From assembly GCA_030148505.1 (NCBI GenBank), contig JASBTI010000006.1, positions 1-59,470 of the forward strand: 59,470 bases of DNA, written 5' to 3'. Positions 34,688-45,032 of the stretch are shown piece after piece. Position 1 is the stretch's first letter. Every line of letters begins with the position of its first letter. The notes under the pieces are model-generated. The model ran no database searches, was not told the DNA's origin, and was given only the letters and a program-made list of their open reading frames with translations. The translations under genes and the position numbers were made by a program. This DNA is from Rhodanobacter sp. GTDB taxonomy: Bacteria; Pseudomonadota; Gammaproteobacteria; Xanthomonadales; Rhodanobacteraceae.

Positions 34688-37600
34688 CTATGCGGATTGC
34701 AGCTGGGGGTCGCCCGCGGGCTTGCCGCCGTGATGGTCGGCGGCCAGCAGCATGTAGAACGCGGGCACCACGAACAGGGTGAACACGGTGCCGATAGCCA
34801 GCCCGCTGGAAATCACCAGGCCCATGTTGAAGCGTCCGGCGGCGCCTGCGCCGGACGCGATCACCAGCGGCAGCACCCCCAGCACCATTGCCGCGGTAGT
34901 CATCAGGATCGGCCGCAGGCGCACCGCGGCAGCGTGCTCGATGGCCTCGCGTTTGCTCATGCCGGCCAGCTGCGACTGGTTGGCAAACTGCACGATCAGG
35001 ATGCCATGCTTGCTGATCAGGCCCATCAGGGTCACCAGGCCGACCTCGGTGTAGATATTGAGGCTGGTCAGCAGGTTGACAAAGATCAGCGCGCCGAACA
35101 GTGCCAACGGTACCGAGACCAGAATCACGATCGGATCGCGCAAGCTGTTGAACTGTGCCGCCAGCGCCAGGAACACAATGATGACCGCGAACAGCAAGGT
35201 GGTGCCGAAGCCGCCGGCTTCCTGCATGAACTGTCGCGACTGTCCGGCGTAGTCCACCGAATACCCGCTGGGCGCGACTTGGTGCACCAGATCGCGCAGA
35301 TAGCTCAGCGCCTCGCCTTGCGACAGGCCGGAGACGCCGGAAATCGTTGCCGAGTTCAGCTGCTGGAAGCGGCTCAGCGATTGCGGCACCACCTGATGGG
35401 TGATTTTCGCCACTGTCGCGGCGGGAATCATCGAACCATCCGGCACGCGAATGTAGTAATCAAGCACCTGGTCTGGGTTCAGCCGATCAGCCTGGAGAAC
35501 TTGCGGAATTACCCGGTAGGAGCGTCCGGCGATCGAGAAATAATTGACGTAGCCGCCGCCGAGCGCAGCACTGAGCGAGGAGCCGACATCCTGCTGGGTC
35601 AGTCCCAGCGTAGTGATCATGTTGCGGTCGAGGCTGACCGTGGCCTGCGGCTTGTCGATTTTGAGATCCGAATCGATAAAGTAGAACTTGCCGCTGGCCT
35701 GCGCTTTCTGCAAGACCTGCTGGGCTACCTCGTAGAGGTTCTGGAAAGGTTCGGTAGTGGTGATCACCAGCTGGACCGGCAACCCCTGGGCGCCGGGTAG
35801 CGGTGGAAACTGGAATGCGGCTACTCGCGCGCCGGCGATCCCATTCCATTTTTTCTGCAACTCCTGCTGTACCTGCTGCGCGCTGCGATGGCGCTGGTCC
35901 CAGGGCTTCAACATCACCCCGCCGATGCCCTGGTTGACGGTGGGCACGCCGGTAAGCTGAAACATCTGCTGGTATTCCGGCAGCTGTCTGGCCAGCGTGA
36001 ACATCTGTTCTGCATAGACGCTCATCTGTTGCGCCGTGGCGTTCGGCGCGCCGACCACCTGACCGACCACAATGCCCTGATCCTCCGCGGGTGCCAGTTC
36101 CGACTTCGCGGTTAGGCCAAGCGCGATGGTGGCCAGTAGCAATATACCGGCCATTACGATCACTACCGACCAGGTCGACAGCGTGTTGTGCAGCGCGCGC
36201 TGGTAACCATGATGGACGCGATCGAACTGACGATCGATGAACTGCACGAAGCGACCGTTCTCCTGGTCGCCACGGAAAAACTTGGCGCACATCATCGGCG
36301 ACAAGGTCAGCGCGACCACCGCCGACACCGTAACCGCACCGGCCAGGGTGAAGGCGAATTCGCTGAACAGCGCGCCGGTCAGCCCCTTTTGAAAGCCGAT
36401 CGGCACGTATACCGCGATCAGCACGATAGTCATCGCCAGGATCGGACCACCGAGCTCGCGCGCGGCCAGCAAGGCCGCCTGCAGCGGCGTCTTGCCCTCC
36501 TCTTTCATATGACGGTCGACGTTTTCCACCACGATGATCGCATCGTCCACCACCAGGCCGATGGCCAGCACCAGGGCCAGCAGGGTCAGCAGGTTGATCG
36601 AGTAACCCAGCACCAGCATTACGAAGAAGGTGCCGATCAGCGACAGCGGCATCGCGATTACCGGAATGATCACCGCGCGCAGGCTGCCAAGGAACAGGAA
36701 AATCACCAGGGTCACGATCAGCAGCGCTTCGATCAAGGTCTTCACAACCTCGTGGATCGAGCTGTTCACGAAGCCGGTGGCGTCATAGACGATGGCGCCG
36801 GTCAGGCCACTCGGCAGCTGGCTGCGAATATCGGGGAAGGCATCGCGTACCCGCTTGGCGACATCGAGAATATTGGCATCGGGTGCGACTTTGACGCCGA
36901 TGAACACCGAGCGCTTGCCGCTGAAGGCGACGTTGAAGTCGTAGTTTTCCGAGCCGAGGTTGACCTTGGCCACGTCCTGCAGCCGCACGATCGAGCCATT
37001 TTTCTGCTTGATCGCCAACTGCTTGAACTCATCGACGGTGTGCAGGTTGCTGTCGGTGGTCAGGTCAACCGTCACCGCCTGACCCTTGGTCGAACCCACG
37101 GCGGCCAGGTAGTTGTTGGCCGCCAGCGCGCTGTAGACATCGCTGCCGGTGACGCCGTGGGCGGCCATCTTGGCCGGGTCAAGCCACGCACGCAGGGCAA
37201 ACTGGCGTGCCCCGAGGATCTCGGCGGTTTGCACGCCTTCGATCGAATCGAGCTTTGGCTTGACCACCCGCGTCAGGTAGTCGGTGATGCTGTTGGTCGG
37301 CAGCTCGTCGCTGTAGAAGCCCATGTACATCGCGTCGACGGTTTGCCCGGTCTGCACATGGATTACCGGTTGCTGCGCCTGGGGCGGCAACTGGTTTTTC
37401 ACCGAATTGATCTGGGTGGTGATCTCGGTCAGCGCGCGGTTGGCGTCGTAGTTGAGGCGCAACGTGGCGGTAATCGAGGAGACGCCGGCGACGCTGCTGG
37501 ATGACAGGTAGTCGATACCCTGCGCTTGTGCGATCGCCTGCTCCAGCGGCTGCGTGATGAAGCCAGCCATGGTCTGTGCATCGGCGCCGTAATACGCCGT

Positions 37601-37744
37601 GGAAACCGTGACCGTGGCGTTCTCGGTTTTCGGATACTGGCGCACGGTCAGGCTGGTTACCGCGCGCAGGCCGAGCACCAGAATCAGCAGGCTGGCCACA
37701 ATCGCCAGCACCGGCTTGTTGATGAACAGGTCGGTGAATTTCAT
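34688..37744 (-). CDS. RND efflux transporter, inner-membrane pump subunit (HAE1 type)
   Basis: A 1018-residue proton-driven pump. It begins MKFTDLFINKPVLAIVASLL with helix 1, then two large periplasmic porter domains and about twelve transmembrane helices. The proton-relay pair is visible in LVLAIGLVVDDAIIVVENVDRHM (helix 4 Asp-Asp). Length is that of MdtB/MexB-like pumps. Last of three genes, ten bases after the adaptor. Substrates not predictable; no adjacent regulator was found. Confidence 0.94.
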   Translation of the reverse strand: MKFTDLFINKPVLAIVASLLILVLGLRAVTSLTVRQYPKTENATVTVSTAYYGADAQTMAGFITQPLEQAIAQAQGIDYLSSSSVAGVSSITATLRLNYDANRALTEITTQINSVKNQLPPQAQQPVIHVQTGQTVDAMYMGFYSDELPTNSITDYLTRVVKPKLDSIEGVQTAEILGARQFALRAWLDPAKMAAHGVTGSDVYSALAANNYLAAVGSTKGQAVTVDLTTDSNLHTVDEFKQLAIKQKNGSIVRLQDVAKVNLGSENYDFNVAFSGKRSVFIGVKVAPDANILDVAKRVRDAFPDIRSQLPSGLTGAIVYDATGFVNSSIHEVVKTLIEALLIVTLVIFLFLGSLRAVIIPVIAMPLSLIGTFFVMLVLGYSINLLTLLALVLAIGLVVDDAIIVVENVDRHMKEEGKTPLQAALLAARELGGPILAMTIVLIAVYVPIGFQKGLTGALFSEFAFTLAGAVTVSAVVALTLSPMMCAKFFRGDQENGRFVQFIDRQFDRVHHGYQRALHNTLSTWSVVIVMAGILLLATIALGLTAKSELAPAEDQGIVVGQVVGAPNATAQQMSVYAEQMFTLARQLPEYQQMFQLTGVPTVNQGIGGVMLKPWDQRHRSAQQVQQELQKKWNGIAGARVAAFQFPPLPGAQGLPVQLVITTTEPFQNLYEVAQQVLQKAQASGKFYFIDSDLKIDKPQATVSLDRNMITTLGLTQQDVGSSLSAALGGGYVNYFSIAGRSYRVIPQVLQADRLNPDQVLDYYIRVPDGSMIPAATVAKITHQVVPQSLSRFQQLNSATISGVSGLSQGEALSYLRDLVHQVAPSGYSVDYAGQSRQFMQEAGGFGTTLLFAVIIVFLALAAQFNSLRDPIVILVSVPLALFGALIFVNLLTSLNIYTEVGLVTLMGLISKHGILIVQFANQSQLAGMSKREAIEHAAAVRLRPILMTTAAMVLGVLPLVIASGAGAAGRFNMGLVISSGLAIGTVFTLFVVPAFYMLLAADHHGGKPAGDPQLQSA

Positions 37745-37753
37745 CGCGTCGGC

Positions 37754-38914
37754 TCAGTGTTCTTGCGGCGTGGGGTGCGACTGGTCGGCCGGCTGCACGC
37801 TGTTGTCGATGACGATCGGCGCATCATTCTTCAGTTTCAGCTGGCCGCTGGTTACCACCACCGTGCCCGGGGCAATGCCCTTGAGGATCGCCACCTGGTC
37901 ACCGCGTGTCTCGCCGGGAGTCACGAAGGTCTGCTCAACCGTCAACGGCAGCGCCTTGCCATCCTCCCCCTTGCCCTTGGACGAATGCACCACATACACC
38001 GTGTCGCCGTACGGGTTGTAGACGATGGCCGCCTGCGGCAGGGTCAGCAACTCACGTGTGCGGCCGATATCCACGGCGACCTTGGCAAACATGCCGGGGA
38101 TCAGCGTCTTGTCGTGGTTGGGCACGGTAGCCTCGACCTGCACGTTGCGGGTGTCGACATTCACCTTGGGGTCGATCGCGCTGAGCTTGCCCGTGAACGT
38201 GCGCCCGCTGTAGGCATCCAGCGTGAGGCTCACCGTCTGGCCGACCTTCACGCGACCGAGTTCGCGCTGGGGCACGCTGAAATCGACATACAACGGGTCG
38301 AGTTGCTGCAAGGTCACCACGCTGGTGCCGATGCTGAGGTAATCGCCGGGGCTGGTGGTGATGATCCCGGCGCGGCCGGCGAACGGCGCGCGCAGCTGCT
38401 TTTTGGAAACCACCACTTTCTGCTGCGCCACGGCGGCCTGGTTGGCCTTGAAATCGGCGGCGGCCGTGTCGTAGGCGGCCTTGCTGATGGCTTGCGCCTG
38501 CAGTTGCTGACGGGCGCGCTGGAAGGTGATCTGCGACAGCCGGGCATTGGCCTCGAGCTGGTGCAGCTTGGCCACCTCGTCGCCATCGCGCAATTGCAGC
38601 AGCAGCTGGCCTTTGGCAACCCGGTCACCGGACTTGAGATTGACGGCGGTGACCACGCCAGCGGCATCCAGTGCCAAGTCCGCACCCTGTACTGCGCGCA
38701 GCGTGCCGACCGACTGCAGCGCAGGTTGCCACGGCTGCATTTTCGCGGTGATCGTGCTGACCGTGGAGGGGCCGGGTTTGGGCATGTTGGCGATCATCCG
38801 CATCACCAGAAGTACCTTGATGCCGGCAATCAGGGCGATCAACAGCAGCACCCCCGCGATCATCCAGATCATGCGCTTGGTGGTGCTGGGTTGGCGATCA
38901 GCGCGCGTGGGCAT
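37754..38914 (-). CDS. RND efflux periplasmic adaptor (membrane fusion) protein
   Basis: A 386-residue adaptor anchored by an N-terminal helix (about 15-37). It shows the lipoyl halves VVTAVNLKSGDRVAKGQLLLQL and KKQLRAPFAGRAGI, an alpha-hairpin between them (about 115-165), and beta-barrel and membrane-proximal domains after PGMFAKV. It bridges the pump and the outer-membrane channel; the three genes are closely spaced in transcript order channel, adaptor, pump. Confidence 0.93.
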   Translation of the reverse strand: MPTRADRQPSTTKRMIWMIAGVLLLIALIAGIKVLLVMRMIANMPKPGPSTVSTITAKMQPWQPALQSVGTLRAVQGADLALDAAGVVTAVNLKSGDRVAKGQLLLQLRDGDEVAKLHQLEANARLSQITFQRARQQLQAQAISKAAYDTAAADFKANQAAVAQQKVVVSKKQLRAPFAGRAGIITTSPGDYLSIGTSVVTLQQLDPLYVDFSVPQRELGRVKVGQTVSLTLDAYSGRTFTGKLSAIDPKVNVDTRNVQVEATVPNHDKTLIPGMFAKVAVDIGRTRELLTLPQAAIVYNPYGDTVYVVHSSKGKGEDGKALPLTVEQTFVTPGETRGDQVAILKGIAPGTVVVTSGQLKLKNDAPIVIDNSVQPADQSHPTPQEH

Positions 38915-38925
38915 GCGCGGACTCC

Positions 38926-40470
38926 TCAGTTCGATGCGGTGGAGGGTGTGGATGCCGTGGGCTTGCTGCCGGCTTCACGATGCCAGTTGCCCCCGAGTGC
39001 GGCGTACAGGGCGGCGGTATCGGAAAGTCGCGCGGTGCGTGCCTGAATCAGTCCGATGCGTGCCTGCTGGAAACCGCGTTCGGCATTGAGCAGGTTGAGG
39101 TAGCCGGTGGCGCCGAGCCGGTACTGACGGCGAATCAGGTGCAGTTGCCGCGTCGCGGTCTGCGCTGCGGTGGCCTGCGCAGCCAGCCCCTGTGCGTCGA
39201 ACTGCAGCGCCTGCAGGGCATCGGCAACGTTCTGGAAGGCGGCCAGTACGACGCCTTGCCAGTCTGCCAGTGCCTTGTCCAGGCCCGCCTGGGCCGCGCG
39301 CTTTCGGGAAATCAGCTGGCCGCCATGGAACAGCGGCTGGGTCAATCCAAGCCCCAGCGACCACGCGCCGGTGCCGGCGGAAAATAGATCGCCGGCACGC
39401 AGTGCCGAGGAGCCGGCGCTGGCGGACAGGCTGATCTGCGGCAACATCGCCGCCGTCGCCACGCCAACCTGGGCCGTCGCTGCATGCAGCTGTGCTGAGG
39501 CTGCCTGAATATCAGGGCGTTGTGCGACCAGTCTCGATGGCAGACTGACCGGGATATCACGCGGCAAGTGCACCGTATCGAGGCGCAGCGGCTGCATCTC
39601 CAACTGTGCCGGCGTGACCCCCAGGTAGGTGGCCAGCTGATTGCGGGTTACCGCCAGCTGCTTGCGCAACGGCGGCAACAACGTTTGCGTGTTGGTCAGC
39701 TGGGCGCGGACGGCCAGTGTGTCGGTCAGCGAAGTCGCACCGATGGCCTGCTGCTTCTGCGCGATGGCGAGCTGTTGGCGCTGCATCGCGACGATTTGTT
39801 CGGTAGCGTGCAGTTGTTCGCGCAACGAGGCCTCCTGCAACGAGGCGGTAACGACGTTGGCCGCCAAAGTCAGGTAGGTCGCTTCCAGCTGCGCCCGCTG
39901 ATAGTCGGCCAGCGCCGCCTGGGCTTCGATGCCGCGGCGCACACCGCCGAACAGGTCGAACACATAGCCGATCTTGACTGAGGTGTTGTAGACCGTCAGC
40001 GGGGGGAACGTGAAGGCGCCACCGAAGGACGCGCCGGACTGTTTCTGGCGGGTGACACCGGCGTTGGCATCAAGCGAGGGGTACAGGTCGCCACGCGCTG
40101 CGCCGACATTTTCCTGCGCCTGCCGCAAGGCGGCGCGGGCTGCGGTGATGGAGGGGCTATGCGCCAGTGCGGTGTCCACCCGCCGGGTCAGCTCGTCGTT
40201 GTCGAACGTTGTCCACCAGCGCGCGGGAACGTCGCGGCCCAGCAAAAACCGCTGAGCATCGCCGTCAGTGCCGCGTGCGGCTGCGGTGATGGCGGGCAAC
40301 GGTTTCGCGGTATAGCGATCCACTGCGGGTGCGGCAGGGCGTCGATAATCGGGGCCGACGGCGCAGCCGGCCATTGACACCACGACCAGCATGCCCAGGG
40401 CGCACGCGACGCTGGCCAGCGCATCGGACTTCACGTCGAAACAGGGTCGAGACACAGTGGCCGTCCGCAC
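38926..40470 (-). CDS. Outer-membrane efflux channel lipoprotein (NodT/OprM family)
   Basis: Up to 514 residues. An N-terminal hydrophobic segment ends in SMAGCAVGPDYRRP, a lipobox with the acylated Cys followed by the GPDY(x)RP mark of NodT-type channels. Two outer membrane efflux repeats follow, with long coiled coils (about 90-280 and 300-490), e.g. TAARAALRQAQENVGAARGDLYPS. The frame starts at GTG 40470; a GTG at 40434 (giving MKSDALAS) makes a more ordinary signal peptide, and neither has a clear ribosome site. The upstream 145 bases are AT-rich and likely hold the operon promoter. Confidence 0.9.
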   Translation of the reverse strand: MRTATVSRPCFDVKSDALASVACALGMLVVVSMAGCAVGPDYRRPAAPAVDRYTAKPLPAITAAARGTDGDAQRFLLGRDVPARWWTTFDNDELTRRVDTALAHSPSITAARAALRQAQENVGAARGDLYPSLDANAGVTRQKQSGASFGGAFTFPPLTVYNTSVKIGYVFDLFGGVRRGIEAQAALADYQRAQLEATYLTLAANVVTASLQEASLREQLHATEQIVAMQRQQLAIAQKQQAIGATSLTDTLAVRAQLTNTQTLLPPLRKQLAVTRNQLATYLGVTPAQLEMQPLRLDTVHLPRDIPVSLPSRLVAQRPDIQAASAQLHAATAQVGVATAAMLPQISLSASAGSSALRAGDLFSAGTGAWSLGLGLTQPLFHGGQLISRKRAAQAGLDKALADWQGVVLAAFQNVADALQALQFDAQGLAAQATAAQTATRQLHLIRRQYRLGATGYLNLLNAERGFQQARIGLIQARTARLSDTAALYAALGGNWHREAGSKPTASTPSTASN

Positions 40471-40615
40471 GGAAGAGGAGCCCGCAGGACAATATCACAC
40501 CAATGAGTTTAGATATATATGGAAACGTAAAATATTGCGGATCTTCCGCAGCATGCCGGCCGATACTCGCCGCTGCCCGCGATCGCCCGAGCATGGCGTT
40601 ACCGGACAGCAGCGA

Positions 40616-42664
40616 TCACGGCCTCAACAAGGCTTTCGCACGTTTCACCACGTTGTCGACGCTGAAGCCGTATTCACGCAGCAATACGGCGGCTGGTGCC
40701 GATGCCCCGAAGCGATCGATGCCCAAGACGGCGCCGCTGGCTCCAACGTAGCGGTCCCAACCTTGCGCCACCCCAAGCTCCACCGCCAACCGTGCCGTCA
40801 CCTCGGGCGGCAGCACGCGATCGCGATAGGCCTGCGGCTGGGCTTCGAACAGATCCCAGCTGGGCATCGACACACAGCGCACCGCCACACCCTCGCCGCT
40901 TAGCCGTTCGGCGGCGTCCAGCATCAGGCTGACCTCGGAACCGCTGGCCAGCAAGATTAGCGTGGGCTTGCCGTCCTCGGCGTCGCGCAGCACGTAAGCA
41001 CCCTGGCGCAGGCCGTCGGCACTGGCGCAATGGCGGCGGTCCAGCGTGGGCAGATTTTGGCGGGTCAGCGCCAACAGTACCGGGCGATTTTGCGAGGCTA
41101 CGGCCACTTTCCACGCTACCGCAGTCTCGTTCGCATCGGCTGGGCGGATCACGGTAAGGTTGGGTATCGCGCGCAGGCTGGCCAGCTGCTCCACCGGCTG
41201 GTGGGTGGGACCGTCCTCGCCGAGCGCGATGCTGTCATGGGTAAACACGTGGACGACGTGCAAGCCCATCAGTGCGGCCAGCCGGATCGATGGCCGCAGG
41301 TAGTCGGAGAAGATCAGAAAGGTCGAGCCATAGGGCAGAAAGCCGCCGTGCACCGCTAGGCCGTTGGCGATCGCGCCCATCGCGTGTTCGCGTACGCCGA
41401 AGTGCAGGTTGCGCCCGGCATGGCTCCAGCCGGCCTCGTCGGAACCCTGGGTATCCTGGTTCGTTGTCGCCGTCGGATTGAAATCGCCCAGACCCTTCAG
41501 ATTGGTGTGGGTGGAGGAATCCAGGTCCGCCGAGCCACCGAACAGCGCGACAAGTTTCCGCGCGATCGCATTCATCACCTGGCCACTGGCGACCCGAGTC
41601 GCGATGCCCTTGGCATCGGCGGGAAACACCGGAATATCCGCGTCCCAGTCCGGCGGTAACTCACCGCGCAGACGGCCGTCCAGCTCCTGCGCGAGTTCGG
41701 GAAATGCCTTGGTATACCCATCCAGACGGCTCTGCCAGTCGCTCTGAGCCTGCCTGCCGTGATCAAGCGCCTTGCGGAAGTGCCGCCGTACCGACTCGGG
41801 CACCAGGAAGTCGGGCTCCCGCGGCCAACCCAGCCTTTCCTTGGTCTTTCTCACATCCTCGACGCCCAGTGGCGCGCCGTGGGCCTTGAACGAATCCTGC
41901 TCGGGCGACCCGTAGCCGATATGTGTGCGCACCAGGATCAGCGAGGGCCGCGAGGTCTCGGCCCGGGCGGTGCTCAGCGCCGCGTCGATGGCTGCCACGT
42001 CGTTGCCATCGTCTACCTTGATCGTCTGCCAGCCGTAGGCGGCGAAGCGAGCGGCGCGGTCTTCCGAGAACGTGATGTCGGTACCGGCGGCCAGCGTCAC
42101 ATAGTTGTCGTCGTACAGGCAGATCAGTTTGCCGAGTTTCAGGTGCCCGGCCAGGGAGGCCGCCTCGCTGGCCACGCCTTCCATCAGGTCGCCGTCGCTG
42201 ACAATCGCCCAGGTGCGATGGTCGATCACTTCGTGGCCATCGCGATTGTAGCGCGCCGCCAGATGCGCTTCGCCGATCGCCATGCCGACGGCATTGGCCA
42301 GGCCCTGGCCAAGCGGCCCGGTGGTGATCTCCACGCCCGGGGTATGGCCGTATTCGGGATGTCCCGGCGCCTTGCTGCCCCACTGGCGGAACTGCTTGAG
42401 GTCGTCCAGCGAGAGCTCATATCCGGTTACGTGCAGCAGGCTGTAGAGCAGGGCCGAGCCGTGGCCGGCGGACAAGACGAAGCGGTCCCGATCAACCCAG
42501 TGCGGATCGGCCGGATGGTGCTTCAGGTGCTTCGTCCATAGCACGTACGCCATCGGCGCGGCGCCGAGCGGCAGGCCGGGATGCCCACTGTTGGCGTTCT
42601 GCACCATATCCACCGAGAGGAAGCGGAGCGTGTTGATGCATTGCTGATCGAGGTCGCTGGACAT
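40616..42664 (-). CDS. tkt: Transketolase
   Basis: A 682-residue thiamine-diphosphate enzyme that moves two-carbon units between pentose phosphates and glycolytic sugars. It shows [35 protein letters not shown], the cofactor/metal region [13 protein letters not shown] with YDDN, and the transketolase pyrimidine-domain [19 protein letters not shown]. Length and order are normal. GGGAGAC precedes the ATG. It lies near but is not operonic with the zwf-tal-pgi cluster. Confidence 0.97.
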   Translation of the reverse strand: MSSDLDQQCINTLRFLSVDMVQNANSGHPGLPLGAAPMAYVLWTKHLKHHPADPHWVDRDRFVLSAGHGSALLYSLLHVTGYELSLDDLKQFRQWGSKAPGHPEYGHTPGVEITTGPLGQGLANAVGMAIGEAHLAARYNRDGHEVIDHRTWAIVSDGDLMEGVASEAASLAGHLKLGKLICLYDDNYVTLAAGTDITFSEDRAARFAAYGWQTIKVDDGNDVAAIDAALSTARAETSRPSLILVRTHIGYGSPEQDSFKAHGAPLGVEDVRKTKERLGWPREPDFLVPESVRRHFRKALDHGRQAQSDWQSRLDGYTKAFPELAQELDGRLRGELPPDWDADIPVFPADAKGIATRVASGQVMNAIARKLVALFGGSADLDSSTHTNLKGLGDFNPTATTNQDTQGSDEAGWSHAGRNLHFGVREHAMGAIANGLAVHGGFLPYGSTFLIFSDYLRPSIRLAALMGLHVVHVFTHDSIALGEDGPTHQPVEQLASLRAIPNLTVIRPADANETAVAWKVAVASQNRPVLLALTRQNLPTLDRRHCASADGLRQGAYVLRDAEDGKPTLILLASGSEVSLMLDAAERLSGEGVAVRCVSMPSWDLFEAQPQAYRDRVLPPEVTARLAVELGVAQGWDRYVGASGAVLGIDRFGASAPAAVLLREYGFSVDNVVKRAKALLRP

Positions 42665-42801
42665 GTTGGGTCTCCCGGATGCGGGTGGTGGTACGGAGCT
42701 GGACGGATGGCAACCTCCGCTCAGCGTCTACCGCTGGATCGGGGCTCTGGCGGCGATCGCGCGTTTCGTTGTCGCCAGCAGAACCGGGGCGACAACGAGG
42801 C

Positions 42802-43464
42802 TCACTGGTTAGCTTGGCCAGTGCTTTCGTCGCTCGATTCAAGCGGTTTGGACTCGGCTGAATCCTGCTGTCGCAAAAAAACACTGAGTACCACAAACAA
42901 TGCAATCGTCAGATACTCGGCCTGCCAGGTCTGCAGGTTTGATGACCAGAATTGCGCCGAACGCAGAAAGGCCTCGAACGATATCGGCGACTGACCGGCC
43001 AGAGCTCTTTGTGCGTTGTAGGCGCGGGCACCGAACAGGGCATGCAGCGCCAGCGAGAGGGCAAAAAACAGGGCAAAAGCCAGCGAAAGCGAATGACGGT
43101 ACAGCCAGCTGAAACGGCGCGTATGCGCGCGCTGCTTTGACGGGTTCTTGTCGGGATCCCGGGAATGCGGCGCGCCGCGCTGGTAGAAGATGCCGCTGAA
43201 TACGATCAAGGTGGCAAGCTGCAGGAAGGCCGCCTGCCAATTGCTGGCAAGTCCATCCAGAAAACTGCTGCTTGCCAGGTTGTGCCAGTAACTGATCAGG
43301 GCCTTTCCATGCGCCGCCAACACCTCATTCTGCTGACGCCAGCCGACCACACTTTGTGCACAGATGCATACGGCGAAAAGGGCGAACAAGGAGATCGTAA
43401 GCGAGTTGCTCTTGACCGGGTGGAGGGCACGCCACGGTCTAGGATGCATTTCAACTTTCATCAC
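42802..43464 (-). CDS. DUF6766-like polytopic membrane protein
   Basis: A 220-residue protein with four predicted membrane helices (about 20-40, 72-92, 125-146 and 183-198). It includes the QSVVGWRQQNEVLAAHG segment and a FLQLATLIVFSGIFYQRG helix typical of DUF6766. A conserved-looking SFEAFLRSAQFWSSNLQTWQAEYL precedes the last helix. Function unknown. A second ATG one codon later is equally possible. Confidence 0.72.
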   Translation of the reverse strand: MMKVEMHPRPWRALHPVKSNSLTISLFALFAVCICAQSVVGWRQQNEVLAAHGKALISYWHNLASSSFLDGLASNWQAAFLQLATLIVFSGIFYQRGAPHSRDPDKNPSKQRAHTRRFSWLYRHSLSLAFALFFALSLALHALFGARAYNAQRALAGQSPISFEAFLRSAQFWSSNLQTWQAEYLTIALFVVLSVFLRQQDSAESKPLESSDESTGQANQ

Positions 43465-43593
43465 ACCGACGCCTTACGGTCGCAAATCCAGCACCGCGCC
43501 TCTGTCGAGGTATCTGGAAAGGCTGGACACCGGTAGAAGCATGGACATGCGAGGGTCAAATTGCCGTCAACAACATGTCGCAACAGTGAGGAG

Positions 43594-44289
43594 TTAACCC
43601 ACGGTGCTGAACAGTGTACCGACGCCGGCGGTAATCGCCATGGCCAGTGCGCCCCAGAAGGTGATGCGCATCGCGCCGGTCATGATCTTCGCGCCGCCAG
43701 CCTTCGCCGCCACACCGCCGAGCACCGCCAGAAACAGCAGGGAGGTGATGAAGACGGAGCCCAGCCGCATCGTGCCGGGCGTCAAGGCGACCACCAGCAA
43801 GGGCAACGCGGCGCCCACCGCAAAGCTCAGTGCCGACGCGCCGGCCGCTTGCAACGGGCGTGCGCGCAACGCATCGGTGATGCCCAGTTCGTCGCGTGCA
43901 TGCGCATCCAGGGCATCATGGGCCATCAACTGTTCGGCAACCCGTCGCGCCAGCTCCGGATCAAGACCCCGCGCGGCATAGATGCTGGCCAGCTCCTTGT
44001 GCTCGCCTTCGGCATCGTTCTGCAGTTCAAGTCGTTCTTTTTCCAGTTCGGCATGCTCGCTGTCCGCTTGCGAATGCACGGATACATACTCCCCGGCGGC
44101 CATCGACATCGCGCCAGCGACGAGTCCCGCACTGCCTGCAATCAAAATGTTCTGCGGGCTGCCGTGCGCCGCCGCCACGCCCAGGACCAGGCTGGCGGTG
44201 GAGACGATGCCGTCATTGGCGCCAAGTACCCCCGCCCGCAGCCAGCCCATGCGTCCGGTCTTGTGGCGTTCGCGATGACGTGGTTGCAT
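43594..44289 (-). CDS. VIT1/CCC1-family metal transporter
   Basis: A 231-residue protein with GWLRAGVLGANDGIVSTASLVLGVAAA (helix 1, with the conserved Asn-Asp-Gly), SAGLVAGAMSMAAGEYVSVHSQAD (helix 2, with the Met/Gly/Glu metal pathway), then a charged cytoplasmic segment and three more helices. VIT/CCC1 proteins export Fe2+ or Mn2+ from the cytoplasm. GGAG nine bases before MQPRHRER decides the start over an extension of 12 codons. Confidence 0.92.
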   Translation of the reverse strand: MQPRHRERHKTGRMGWLRAGVLGANDGIVSTASLVLGVAAAHGSPQNILIAGSAGLVAGAMSMAAGEYVSVHSQADSEHAELEKERLELQNDAEGEHKELASIYAARGLDPELARRVAEQLMAHDALDAHARDELGITDALRARPLQAAGASALSFAVGAALPLLVVALTPGTMRLGSVFITSLLFLAVLGGVAAKAGGAKIMTGAMRITFWGALAMAITAGVGTLFSTVG

Positions 44290-44362
44290 GAGGCGGTCTC
44301 CATCTGTGGTGCGTGCCTGGAACATGGGGTGTGCGACGTGTAGTGTACGAAACGACGTCGGT

Positions 44363-44905
44363 TCAGAGCATTCGCTGCAAAGTGTCGTCCTTGCGCATGT
44401 AGTGATGCCACAGTGCGGCGAGGATGTGCAGCCCGATCACCCAGTAAAAGATGGTGCCGACCCAGCTGTGGATGTTTTCCAGCTGGTGTGAAAGCGCACG
44501 ATCAGGCGGTCCCAGCAGTGGTGGTAGCAACGTTACGCCGAATAGCTTTACCGGCTGCCCGCCGGTCTGTACGGTGAGGATGCCCAGCACCGGCTGCACC
44601 AGCAGGAACAGATACAAGGCGAAGTGGGTGATCTTGCCCATCCACTCGGTCAACGGTGCCAGCGGCGGGGTGATCGTCGGTCGCGCATGTCGGGTTCGCA
44701 ACCATAACCGGGGAAAGACCAGCAGTAGTACCGCGATGCCGACAGTGAAATGTGCGGCCAGGATATTGGCACGCGTCAGGCTGCCCTTGGGAAACAAGTC
44801 AAAGATATTGATAAACAGATAGGCCAGCAGCACCAGCGCAAAAATCACCCAGTGCAGCCAGCGACGCGGAGCGGCATAGCGGGGGCGCAAATCAGTCGAT
44901 GGCAT
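44363..44905 (-). CDS. Cytochrome b561 family protein (CybB-like)
   Basis: A 180-residue four-helix membrane cytochrome. Candidate heme ligands are His in RRWLHWVIF (helix 1), AAHFTVGIAV (helix 2), and ENIHSWVGTIFYWVIGLHILAALWHH (helices 3-4). It matches CybB, a superoxide- or quinone-linked b-type cytochrome. No partner gene is adjacent. Confidence 0.92.
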   Translation of the reverse strand: MPSTDLRPRYAAPRRWLHWVIFALVLLAYLFINIFDLFPKGSLTRANILAAHFTVGIAVLLLVFPRLWLRTRHARPTITPPLAPLTEWMGKITHFALYLFLLVQPVLGILTVQTGGQPVKLFGVTLLPPLLGPPDRALSHQLENIHSWVGTIFYWVIGLHILAALWHHYMRKDDTLQRML

Positions 44906-45032
44906 AAATACTCTCCGAGTGAGGCGGGCGGTCGGCCGCGGCAGGGATCATTACCCAGCGGACATTATGGCAGCGGCGTGCTTAGAAATTGCTTTGAAGC
45001 GAGCGCGGAGGGGAGAGGGGCACAGGGCTGGA

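Noticed and set aside
40471..40615. AT-rich stretch before the RND operon considered as a specific promoter
   Set aside because: TTTACG and TATA-like hexamers occur but their spacing fits no single convincing promoter, so no site was called.
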